Shown here: in pieces, positions 8,059-15,957 of the stretch
Position numbering within the stretch: the first letter of the stretch is position 1
Layout of the letters: each line of letters starts with the position of its first letter
Assembly (NCBI GenBank): GCA_003213115.1
Contig: QCNU01000003.1
Location: forward strand, 1-64,000
Direction: 5' to 3'
Source: Pelagibacteraceae bacterium AG-426-L23
GTDB taxonomy: Bacteria; Pseudomonadota; Alphaproteobacteria; Pelagibacterales; Pelagibacteraceae
DNA: 64,000 nucleotides
The notes under the pieces: model-generated
Databases searched by the model: none
Seen by the model: only the letters and a program-made list of their open reading frames with translations
What the model was told of the DNA's origin: nothing
Position numbers and translations under genes: made by a program

Positions 8059-9429
8059 TTATTTTGCCTCTCTCGTATTCGCATTAACTGACTCTGTAAA
8101 AGGAAGTGGAACAACAGTTGCATTAACAGGCTTTGCAGAATATTTTTGCGGCAAATGAACTTTATACTTCTTGCCAAAATTACCTGTAGGGAAACCATTG
8201 CTGTTTAAGTTTCCTTCGTAAGGAACGTATCCCATGGCAATATTTGTTCTCTTTTCCGGGTGATACCATGGTGAAGTGATAAACCCAACAGGTTTACCAC
8301 CCTTTTCATTTGATATTAGCCAAAAATCATTTGCATAATCTTCAACAGGTTTTCCACCAAATTCTAAACCGACAAGTTGAAGTTTATAAGGTTTTTCTCC
8401 ATTTTTAAGTTGAGACTTCATTTTTTCTAGTGCCTCTTTACCTACATAATCTGTTTGTTTATTCCATTGACCTTTGCCTGACAAAGAAACTTGATAACCT
8501 AAGTTACATTGAAAAGGATTATGTTCATTATCTAAATCCTGACCCCAAGATAATATCCCTGCTTGAATTCTTCTATGGTGCGCTGGAGCTATAACCATTA
8601 ATTTATATTTTTTCCCAGCTTTAAGCACCGCATTCCACATATCCTCTGCGTATAATGTTGCATTTCTTAAATAAATTTCGTACCCAGCCTCGCCAGAGAA
8701 CCCTGATTGGGAAATTACACAATCTCTACCGCCAATCTTTGCCTTAGCTAAACCATAAAAGGGAATGTTGTCCATCTCTACTTGGTTTCCAACTAAATCT
8801 TTCATTAAAGCTTTAGATTTTGGGCCTTGAATTTGGACTGGACAGGCATCAATTTCATCTATTTCTACATTGAATCTTTTATCAGCATTAACACCTTGTA
8901 GATATAAACCGATATCTGAGTCCGATAAACTAAACCAAAATTCATCGTCTTCAACTCTTAACAAAACTGGATCATTAAGTACTCCACCTTTATAATTACA
9001 AAGAATTACATAACGACCTCGCATTGTTGAAATTTTTGTAGCATCACGAGTGATCACGTAATCAACAAATTTCTCGGCGTCCGGACCTTTAACTCTAATT
9101 TGTCTTTCTACAGCAACATTCCACATTGTTACATGATTTTTAATAGCTTTATACTCGACCATAGCGCCACCTTTTTCAGGTCTTACATAACCTCTAGGGT
9201 GATAAACTCGATTGTAAACCGTTGCTCTCCAACAACCAGCTTTCATTGATAAATGCCAATATGGTGATTTCCTTACTCTAGTAGAGATCAGCATTTCAAC
9301 TTTAGTTGGTCCGCTTTGTCTTAAATTATAAGGAACATGGCGGTCAGATTGATCTACTGAAGTTTCGTGTCTTAATTTGTCATAGTTTACTTTTTCAACC
9401 TTATAAGAATTAGGTATTTTTTTAGGCAT
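8059..9429 (-). CDS. DmdA/GcvT-like tetrahydrofolate-dependent demethylase
   Basis: The 456-residue protein of the GcvT/DmdA/LigM superfamily would move a methyl group from a small donor to tetrahydrofolate. Diagnostic stretches are MWNVAVERQIRVKGPDA, TRDATKIS, GGVLNDPVLLRV, SQSGFSGEAGYEIY and FQCNLGYQVSL. The order matches DmdA, but the protein is about 90 residues longer than typical DmdA. The additions are an N-terminal extension and a C-terminal beta-barrel tail more like LigM. It overlaps the MetF-like gene by 8 nt, which suggests the methyl-THF formed is oxidised at once. The donor is not known. DMSP is possible but not shown. Confidence 0.75.
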   Translation of the reverse strand: MPKKIPNSYKVEKVNYDKLRHETSVDQSDRHVPYNLRQSGPTKVEMLISTRVRKSPYWHLSMKAGCWRATVYNRVYHPRGYVRPEKGGAMVEYKAIKNHVTMWNVAVERQIRVKGPDAEKFVDYVITRDATKISTMRGRYVILCNYKGGVLNDPVLLRVEDDEFWFSLSDSDIGLYLQGVNADKRFNVEIDEIDACPVQIQGPKSKALMKDLVGNQVEMDNIPFYGLAKAKIGGRDCVISQSGFSGEAGYEIYLRNATLYAEDMWNAVLKAGKKYKLMVIAPAHHRRIQAGILSWGQDLDNEHNPFQCNLGYQVSLSGKGQWNKQTDYVGKEALEKMKSQLKNGEKPYKLQLVGLEFGGKPVEDYANDFWLISNEKGGKPVGFITSPWYHPEKRTNIAMGYVPYEGNLNSNGFPTGNFGKKYKVHLPQKYSAKPVNATVVPLPFTESVNANTREAK

Positions 9430-10150
9430 ACTTATTTTTTGTTAACCACGCATTTGTTTCTTTTAAACCACCAAAAGTGTAAATATGAAAATTACTTGTT
9501 GAATTTTTTAATTTTGTTATTAAATCGTTAGGATCTGATGGTTTTAATAAATCTAAAGCTTTTGAAGCATTGGACTTTAAAAAATTAAGCGAATTTTTTG
9601 CTCCAACAATATTTGCAAATTTTATTAAACTAGTCAGTTTTAAAGGTCCAGTTATTCCAACATGTACTGGTAAATTTTGTTTAGATATAAATTCTGTTAT
9701 TGGTTCTGGGTTTAAGAGCCACTGAGTCACTATGTAATCTGCAAAAGGTTTTTTATCGTCCATAGCTTTTTCTAAACTAGAATCGGATATATCAGGGGAC
9801 CCCTCAGGGTGTCCAGCGATTCCTATCTTCATACCCTTGAACAAACCTGTTTCTAACAGCTGTAAGGAGCAATGGTAGTTACCAACAGGCTCTGCGCTCC
9901 CCCCGATTACTAGTGCTTGTTTTACGCCAAAATCCTTACACATACTTACGTACTCTTTAAGTTCATTTAGATTTTTAATTGATCTTGCAGGAAAATGGGG
10001 AACTGCGTTAAACCCGGATTGGACTAGTTCTTTAGCTTTGTTGGCTACATCTTTAAAATTATTACCAGGTAACATAGTTATGTAAACGTCTTTAACTTTA
10101 GGTAAAGTTGATAAATCCGTTTTCATCGTTATTTCCAAAGAAAAATTCAT
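9422..10150 (-). CDS. MetF-like methylenetetrahydrofolate reductase (short form)
   Basis: This TIM-barrel protein of the methylenetetrahydrofolate reductase family has 242 residues, shorter than the usual 290 or so. Seen motifs are VYITMLPG at the first strand, NAVPHFPARSI, and VIGGSAEPVG followed by IGIAGHPEGSP, which correspond to the folate/flavin site. An ATG at 10126 is preceded by GGAAA at a good distance and may be the true start. Coupling to the DmdA/GcvT-like gene (8-nt overlap) suggests it works in the oxidative direction, making methylene-THF from methyl-THF. It lies 15 nt downstream of ald. Confidence 0.8.
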   Translation of the reverse strand: MNFSLEITMKTDLSTLPKVKDVYITMLPGNNFKDVANKAKELVQSGFNAVPHFPARSIKNLNELKEYVSMCKDFGVKQALVIGGSAEPVGNYHCSLQLLETGLFKGMKIGIAGHPEGSPDISDSSLEKAMDDKKPFADYIVTQWLLNPEPITEFISKQNLPVHVGITGPLKLTSLIKFANIVGAKNSLNFLKSNASKALDLLKPSDPNDLITKLKNSTSNFHIYTFGGLKETNAWLTKNKYA

Positions 10151-10165
10151 AATGAAGTTTAATAT

Positions 10166-11287
10166 TTAAATATTTTTTATAACTTTTTCAGGAGGTATAT
10201 ATTTTAGTCCGAAAGCATCTGCAACGCCTTTATATGTTACAGAGCCTTTATAAACATTCAGGCCGGCTAGGTAATTATTGCTATTTTTTAGTGTTTTTTC
10301 GCATCCTTGGTCAGCAATCTTAATTAATAAAGGGAGAGTTGCATTGTTAAGAGCCATTGTTGATGTTCGTGGAACGCCCCCAGGCATATTTGCCACACAG
10401 TAATGTACAACCTCATCGACAATATATGTAGGATTATCATGCGTTGTTGGTTTACTTGTCTCGATACAGCCGCCCTGATCTATCGCTACATCAACTACTA
10501 CTGATCCTCTTTTCATAAGTTTTATCATGTTTTTAGTAACTAATTTTGGCGCCTCAGCTCCAGGTATTAAAACGCCTCCTATTAAAAGATCGCAGTTTCT
10601 TACAAGTTTTTTTAAGTCTGCCTCATCACTCAAAATTGGATTAATTTTGTCACCAAACATTTCAGATAATTCTTTAAGCCTTTTTGATGATTTATCTACT
10701 ATAAAAACTTTAGCTCTCATGCCAGTTGCAATTAAAGCTGCATTTTCGCCTACTACTCCGCCTCCTAAAATAACAACATTGGCTGAGGCTACTCCAGGCG
10801 CACCGCCTAAAAGCAAACCTCTCCCCTTTTGATTTTTTTCTAACGAGTGTGCTCCAGCTTGTATGGACATTCTCCCAGCTACAGCGCTCATTGGTGCTAA
10901 AAGTGGCAGTTTTCCGTTCTCATCAGTAACGGTTTCATAAGCTATGCATATCGATTTAGACTTAATAAGACCATCTGTTAGATTCTTAGCTGCCGCGAGA
11001 TGAAAATATGTATAAATTATTTGATTTTCTCTTATCATATCTATCTCTTTTTTTTGAGGCTCTTTAACCTTAACAATCAAATCTGAACTTTTGAAAATTT
11101 CCGATGCTTTATTTTCTATTTGAGCGCCAGCATTTTTATAATCTTCATTGGAAAATCCTGCTTCAAAACCGCCATTATTTTCAACTAAAACTTGATGTCC
11201 TTTAATAGTTAAAGCTTTAACGCTCTCTGGTGTTAAACCTATTCGATGTTCCTGTTGTTTAATTTCTTTTGGTACTCCGATACGCAT
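10166..11287 (-). CDS. ald: Alanine dehydrogenase
   Basis: This 373-residue NAD-dependent enzyme interconverts L-alanine and pyruvate plus ammonia. The N terminus MRIGVPKEIKQQEHRIGLTP is diagnostic. TYFHLAAAKNL holds the catalytic His region, and GGGVVGENAA is the dinucleotide-binding loop. PGGVPRTSTMALNNATLP marks the C-terminal conserved region. The gene abuts the aminotransferase gene upstream with no gap. In taurine catabolism of the Tpa/Ald type, alanine made by transamination is recycled to pyruvate with release of ammonia. The adjacency supports that role. General alanine use is the alternative. Confidence 0.95.
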   Translation of the reverse strand: MRIGVPKEIKQQEHRIGLTPESVKALTIKGHQVLVENNGGFEAGFSNEDYKNAGAQIENKASEIFKSSDLIVKVKEPQKKEIDMIRENQIIYTYFHLAAAKNLTDGLIKSKSICIAYETVTDENGKLPLLAPMSAVAGRMSIQAGAHSLEKNQKGRGLLLGGAPGVASANVVILGGGVVGENAALIATGMRAKVFIVDKSSKRLKELSEMFGDKINPILSDEADLKKLVRNCDLLIGGVLIPGAEAPKLVTKNMIKLMKRGSVVVDVAIDQGGCIETSKPTTHDNPTYIVDEVVHYCVANMPGGVPRTSTMALNNATLPLLIKIADQGCEKTLKNSNNYLAGLNVYKGSVTYKGVADAFGLKYIPPEKVIKNI

Positions 11288-12631
11288 TTAAGACTTCGTG
11301 TAATTAGAAATTCCTGTCCTTAATTTTTCTATAATTTCATCAATATGTTTTTTTTCACATATAAATTGTGGAGCTATTATTAAGCTATCTCCAGTATTTT
11401 TAAAATTAACCCCTGCATCGTAGCAATGTTTGAAAGTTTGAAAGCCTGCTTTTCCTGGTTTGTCTTTCATTTTCATTTCAATACCGCCCATCATTCCGTA
11501 CCCTCTTATACTTACAACTTCTTTTAAGTCTTTAAGTGAATGTAAACCATCTTGAAAATATGGTGACATCTTTTTTGCTCTACTAAAAATATCTTCTTTT
11601 TCGAAAATATCTTGAACAGCTAATGCTGCTGCAACAGCAACTGGAATTCCTGAATAAGTATAACCATGAAATAATTCTGGTGTACCCTCAGGAGCTTTCG
11701 ATCCATCTAAGACAGAGTCATAAATTTCCTCTTTAACAGCAACTACGCCCATAGGCACCACTCCGTTAGTGGTTGCCTTTGCCATAGTCATGATGTCAGG
11801 AGTAACATTCCACTCTTGAGCAGCAAATGCAGATCCTGTTCTTCCCCAGCCTGTAATAACTTCATCAAAAATAAGAAGTATTCCATGTTTGTCACAAATT
11901 TCTCTCAATCTCTTTAAATAACCTTTCGGAGGAACAAGTGTCCCTGTTGATCCTGCTATTGGTTCAACAATACACGCAGCTATATTTTCACCACCAAAGT
12001 TCATGGCTATTCTCTCAAGATCTTCAGCCATTTCTACACCTGTAGTTGGTTCACCCTTTACAAACTTATGTTCTGGCAAATGGGTGTGTCTCATATGTTG
12101 AACTCCTGGCATCAAAACACTAGCAAACGTTTTAACATTATTAATCATTCCGCCAACAGTCGTAGCTCCGATATTCATTCCGTGATAGCCTCTTTCACGA
12201 CCAACAAATCTAAATCTTTTTGAATCACCTTTTGATCTATGATAAGCGATCGAAATTTTAATTGCTGTTTCAACTGCAGTAGATCCACAAATTGTATAAA
12301 AAATTCTATTAATGCCCTCAGGTGTTTTTTTTGATATTCTTGTAGCTAATTCAAACGAACCTCCGTATCCCTGATTAAAAGGCTGACAATAATCTAATTT
12401 GTCTAATTGTTTTGAAACAGCTTCTGTAATTTCTCTCCTGCCATGCCCCAAAGGATTACAAAACAAACCTGAACTTGCATCAATCATTTTCTTTCCTTCG
12501 TGGTTTGTGAGATAAACGCCTTTTGCCTCGGTAATTAATCTTGGATTTTTTTTGAAACTCTTATTGTCAGTAAATGGCATCCAATGTTCGTTAAGAGAAT
12601 TGGGTATATTTGTTCTGTTAGATGAGCTCAT
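11288..12631 (-). CDS. tpa: Class III aminotransferase, probably taurine:pyruvate aminotransferase
   Basis: This 447-residue omega-aminotransferase carries ASSGLFCNPLGHG near residue 50, GSTAVETAIKIS for phosphate binding, YHGMNIGATT, LIFDEVITGWGRTG with the pyridine Asp, and MAKATTNG with the Schiff-base lysine. The usual products of such enzymes are beta-alanine:pyruvate or taurine:pyruvate transamination. Taurine is favoured because ald follows directly, TauABC lies 1.5 kb away, and Xsc and Pta are in the window. Its strand-mate ald would regenerate pyruvate. It is divergent (100 nt) from rfbC. The substrate is inferred from context only. Confidence 0.75.
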   Translation of the reverse strand: MSSSNRTNIPNSLNEHWMPFTDNKSFKKNPRLITEAKGVYLTNHEGKKMIDASSGLFCNPLGHGRREITEAVSKQLDKLDYCQPFNQGYGGSFELATRISKKTPEGINRIFYTICGSTAVETAIKISIAYHRSKGDSKRFRFVGRERGYHGMNIGATTVGGMINNVKTFASVLMPGVQHMRHTHLPEHKFVKGEPTTGVEMAEDLERIAMNFGGENIAACIVEPIAGSTGTLVPPKGYLKRLREICDKHGILLIFDEVITGWGRTGSAFAAQEWNVTPDIMTMAKATTNGVVPMGVVAVKEEIYDSVLDGSKAPEGTPELFHGYTYSGIPVAVAAALAVQDIFEKEDIFSRAKKMSPYFQDGLHSLKDLKEVVSIRGYGMMGGIEMKMKDKPGKAGFQTFKHCYDAGVNFKNTGDSLIIAPQFICEKKHIDEIIEKLRTGISNYTKS

Positions 12632-12731
12632 AAGCTAAATTAGTAGACGTTTGTTAAATTAAATCAAGAATTTAATATACAACCCAAAGTAGTATTTTAT
12701 TTTTCCTGCTCTATAGCGTATACAGAGTTAG

Positions 12732-13277
12732 ATGAAGGTAAAGTCCACAAAATTTTCAGGTCTAAAAATAATAACTTCTAAAACTTATCGGGATAAAAGA
12801 GGTTTTTTTCAAGAGAATTTTAAACAAAAATTTTTCAAAAAAGAAAAATTTATTTTTAATTGCATATCTAGTTCTAAAAAAAATGTGTTAAGAGGAATAC
12901 ACATTCAGACTAAAAATGGCCAAGGAAAATATGTAGCAGTTGTTAAAGGAGCTATCTTAGATGTAGTTGTAGATTTAAGAAAAAACTCTAAGACATTTGG
13001 TAAGCATTACAAAACAGTGATCTCTGATAAAAATAATAAGTCAATATATATACCTCCAGGATTCGCTCATGGTTTTTTAGGTCTAAAAAAAGAGAATATT
13101 ATATATTATTTAAACACTCAATATCAAAACAAGAAAAACGCAATTGGTATTCTTTGGAATGATAAAGATTTAAATATAAAATGGCCGATTAAAAATCCAA
13201 TTTTGTCAAAACAAGATAAAAAAAATATTACCTTTAAAATTTTTAAAAAGTTTTACCTAAGAAAACTTCGAAAGTAA
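12732..13277 (+). CDS. rfbC: RmlC/RfbC-like dTDP-4-dehydrorhamnose 3,5-epimerase family
   Basis: The 181-residue cupin of the RmlC family has RDKRGFFQENF at residues 21-31, LRGIHIQ (catalytic His at about 57; the usual motif is LRGLHYQ), VDLRKNS, YIPPGFAHGFL and GILWND. The conserved Lys of GKYVAVVKG is present. It would epimerise a 4-keto-6-deoxy sugar. No RfbA or RfbB is seen in the window, so the dTDP route is unproven here, and a GDP-linked intermediate from the Gmd/ColD block is another possibility. It lies 2 nt upstream of a reductase gene and forms a two-gene unit between the taurine genes. Confidence 0.85.
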   Translation: MKVKSTKFSGLKIITSKTYRDKRGFFQENFKQKFFKKEKFIFNCISSSKKNVLRGIHIQTKNGQGKYVAVVKGAILDVVVDLRKNSKTFGKHYKTVISDKNNKSIYIPPGFAHGFLGLKKENIIYYLNTQYQNKKNAIGILWNDKDLNIKWPIKNPILSKQDKKNITFKIFKKFYLRKLRK

Positions 13278-13279
13278 TT

Positions 13280-13999
13280 ATGCTAAATAAAAAAAGAATT
13301 ATAATTACAGGTGGTACTGGACGATTTGGATCGGTATTAAAAAAAACCAAATCAAAGTACGATATTTTTTATCCAACTAAAAATGAATTAAATATTTTAA
13401 AGTATAAATCAATAAAAAAATATTTAGCTAAAAAAAAACCTAAATTTTTAATCCATTTAGCTGGATTATCTAGACCAATGAAAATTCATGAAAAAAAAAT
13501 TAAACTTAGTATTGATTTAAATATTATTGGAACTGCAAATATTGTTAAGGCATGTTCAGATTTTGGAATAAAACTTATTTATTTTTCCACTAGTTATGTT
13601 TATCCTGGGCATAAAGGTAATTATAAAGAGAACCACCCACTATTGCCTAATAATAACTATTCATGGTCGAAACTTGGCGGTGAAAGCTCAGTTAAATTAT
13701 ATAAAAATTCATTAATTATCAGAGCGAGTATGACAGAAAAACCTTTTGTTCATAAAAAAGCATTTTATGATTATATTACAAATTTTATTTTTCATGATGA
13801 TGCCGCTCATTTGTTATACAAGATAATTAACAAAAAGGGGGTAATTAATTTTGGAGGAAAAAAACAAAGTGTCTATTTATTCGGAAAAAAATATAACAAA
13901 AAATTAAAAAAAATTTCAGCTAAAAAAATATTTGGAAAAAACTATCCATTAAATCCTTCAATGAATATGGACAAACTTAAAAAAATTCTTAAAAATTAA
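13280..13999 (+). CDS. RmlD-like NAD(P)-dependent sugar reductase/epimerase (SDR)
   Basis: The 239-residue extended SDR has ITGGTGRFGSVL at residues 8-19 as cofactor loop, LIHLAGLSRP, YFSTSYVYPG and the catalytic pair in YSWSKLGGE. It is shorter than most RmlD proteins (about 290), and the substrate-binding C-terminal part is reduced. The expected role is reducing the 4-keto group of the sugar produced by the upstream epimerase. Base composition is extremely AT-rich with many Lys codons, like the surface-sugar genes at the left of the window. Whether it is a true RmlD or a 4-epimerase cannot be settled from motifs. Confidence 0.75.
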   Translation: MLNKKRIIITGGTGRFGSVLKKTKSKYDIFYPTKNELNILKYKSIKKYLAKKKPKFLIHLAGLSRPMKIHEKKIKLSIDLNIIGTANIVKACSDFGIKLIYFSTSYVYPGHKGNYKENHPLLPNNNYSWSKLGGESSVKLYKNSLIIRASMTEKPFVHKKAFYDYITNFIFHDDAAHLLYKIINKKGVINFGGKKQSVYLFGKKYNKKLKKISAKKIFGKNYPLNPSMNMDKLKKILKN

Positions 14000-14140
14000 G
14001 TTAGTATATTGTAAAACTATAAGTACAATCCTTAGTTGTAATATTAAATATAAAACCCTTTTAATCTAAGATTCTATGTATTTACTTCAGGGAAAAATTC
14101 ATTTTAAATCTCCGTAATTAACAAACTATATAGGGGAAAT

Positions 14141-15079
14141 ATGAAAAAAATAATAAGTACAGTTCTTGGGATGATTGTGGCTTTTTCTCTTTACTCTTCA
14201 GTAGCAAACTCTGCTGCCAAAGAAGTTAGAGTTGCATACTTTTTAGAGTGGCCATCTCCTAATCTTGAGGACATGAACAAGAAAGCATATGATAATGCTC
14301 TAGGTGTTCCTGTTAAATGGACAAATTTTACTAATGGTGTAGCAATGACTGATGCTATGTTGGCAGGAGATATTGATATCTCTTACTCACAAGGTTTAAT
14401 GCCATATATTAATGCTGTTAAGGCTAAAGCGCCAATAAAATTAGTAGATGTTGCTATGGAATACGGTATGGGAGGAACGACATGTGTTACTTCTAAAAAA
14501 TCTGGTATTACTAAAGCAAACGCTTCAGAACTTGAAGGTAAAAAAGTTGCAGTTCCTTTAGGAACTATGGCTGAATATGTTTTTACAGAAAGTATGAAGA
14601 TTGTTGGAGCTGATAGAAAAAAAATGAACATTATTGCAATGGATCCTGAAGAGGGTGCTGCTGCACTAGTAAGCGGCGATGTTGTAATGGCATGTTTATT
14701 TGGGGGTAACTCTATTAAATCAGCTACAGCTGTTGGAACTAGACTGTTAACAGTAGACGAAGCACGTGCTGGCGGTATTATGGGTATAGATATCGTTTCT
14801 GTTACGAATAAATTCATGAAAGAAAATCCTGGAATGGTTAAATCTTTTGTAGAATTAACGCACGAAGCTAACCAAAGATATAGAAATGGTAATAGTGATT
14901 TAAAAGTCATGGCTAAAGAGTCAGAAATGAAAGTAGCTGATATGAAAGATACTTTGAGTGGCTTTAAATTCTTAACTCCAAAAGAAACTAAAAAATCTAT
15001 GAAAAGTGGAAATCTTTCAAAATTTTTAAAAGGATTTGACACTCCAAGAGGAACGGTAACAACTAAGTTTTTACCGTAA
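14141..15079 (+). CDS. tauA: Taurine-type ABC transporter substrate-binding protein
   Basis: The 312-residue periplasmic protein has a signal peptide at about residues 1-24, cleaved near ANSAA. The mature part follows the SsuA/TauA type II binding fold, with LEWPSPN, DAMLAGDIDISYSQG and PLGTMAEYVF. AGGGGAAAT directly upstream is a clear ribosome-binding site, unusually good for this AT-rich window. It is followed by a strong hairpin before tauB, so it is probably expressed above the ATPase and permease. Taurine is the likely ligand given Tpa, Ald, Xsc and Pta in the window. Other small sulfonates are possible. Confidence 0.85.
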   Translation: MKKIISTVLGMIVAFSLYSSVANSAAKEVRVAYFLEWPSPNLEDMNKKAYDNALGVPVKWTNFTNGVAMTDAMLAGDIDISYSQGLMPYINAVKAKAPIKLVDVAMEYGMGGTTCVTSKKSGITKANASELEGKKVAVPLGTMAEYVFTESMKIVGADRKKMNIIAMDPEEGAAALVSGDVVMACLFGGNSIKSATAVGTRLLTVDEARAGGIMGIDIVSVTNKFMKENPGMVKSFVELTHEANQRYRNGNSDLKVMAKESEMKVADMKDTLSGFKFLTPKETKKSMKSGNLSKFLKGFDTPRGTVTTKFLP

Positions 15080-15096
15080 TTTTATAGAGCAAAATT

Positions 15097-15137
15097 AATA
15101 GGCGCCAATTTATTTAATTGGTGCCTATTTTTTTTTT
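15097..15137 (+). terminator. Intercistronic hairpin with T-run between tauA and tauB
   Basis: A 14-bp stem (15097-15110 paired with 15116-15129, containing one G-U pair) encloses a 5-nt loop and is followed by about eight consecutive T. This is a canonical intrinsic terminator. Placed in the 80-nt gap between tauA and tauB, it would end most transcripts after the binding protein, and it would also protect the tauA mRNA end. Read-through would supply the lower amounts of TauB and TauC needed. Confidence 0.85.
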
Positions 15138-15159
15138 AAATATCTAATATAATTATTTT

Positions 15160-15957
15160 ATGAGTGATCTAGTTTCTCAAAATTTAAATATGATTTTCAA
15201 AACTCCAAAAGGAGAAACTGTTCATGCGCTTAAAGATTTAAATTTTACAATTAAAAAAGGAGAACTTTTAACAGTTCTTGGGCCATCAGGTTGTGGAAAA
15301 ACAACATTATTAAATATAACTGCTGGTTTTATTCGTCCAACTTCTGGCAAAATTACTCTTGGTAATAATGAAATCAACGGTCCAGGAGTTGATAGAGGTA
15401 TGGTTTTCCAACAAGGGGCATTGTTTGAATGGTTAACAGTGGCTGAGAATGTGAATTTTGGTTTGAGAATGAAAAAACAAAATATATTAGAAACTCAAAA
15501 AAAGGTTGATGAGTGGTTAGATATTGTTGGGTTAAAAGGTTTTGGTAATACTCCAACCTATCAATTATCTGGTGGTATGCAACAAAGAGTAGCTTTAGCC
15601 AGATGTTTGATAAATGATCCAGATTTAATTTTAATGGATGAACCTTTGGGAGCTCTAGATGCTTTGACAAGAGAAAAGATGCAATCTTTAGTTCTTAAAA
15701 TTTGGAAGGAGACTGGAAAAACAATTATTCTTATAACTCATTCTGTTGAAGAAGCACTATTACTTGGTGAAAAAGTTTATGTTATGGCGCCTAGACCCGG
15801 AAGAATTCATAAAGAGTATAAACTGCCTTTTGCTTCTAGGGGTCTTAAGGGAGATTTAAGGGAAATTAAAAATGACAAAGAGTTTGTATCTAAGAGAGAA
15901 GAGATACTCTCAATGATTTGGGATATGGAAGAAGAAATTATGGGTAAGGAAATCTAA
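15160..15957 (+). CDS. tauB: Taurine-type ABC transporter ATP-binding protein
   Basis: The 265-residue ABC ATPase has Walker A GPSGCGKTT near residues 42-50, the signature LSGGMQQR near 139, Walker B LILMDEPLGALDA and the switch His in LITHSVEEA. The segment RPGRIHKEYKLPF is typical of the SsuB/TauB/NrtD branch. It couples ATP hydrolysis to uptake through the permease, whose start codon follows its stop codon with no gap. Length is normal. Confidence 0.92.
   Translation: MSDLVSQNLNMIFKTPKGETVHALKDLNFTIKKGELLTVLGPSGCGKTTLLNITAGFIRPTSGKITLGNNEINGPGVDRGMVFQQGALFEWLTVAENVNFGLRMKKQNILETQKKVDEWLDIVGLKGFGNTPTYQLSGGMQQRVALARCLINDPDLILMDEPLGALDALTREKMQSLVLKIWKETGKTIILITHSVEEALLLGEKVYVMAPRPGRIHKEYKLPFASRGLKGDLREIKNDKEFVSKREEILSMIWDMEEEIMGKEI

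Noticed and set aside
14383..15042. Long minus-strand open frame (219 codons) antisense to tauA
   Set aside because: It lies wholly inside the well-supported tauA gene. Its translation has no family motifs and a composition typical of a shadow of the coding strand.
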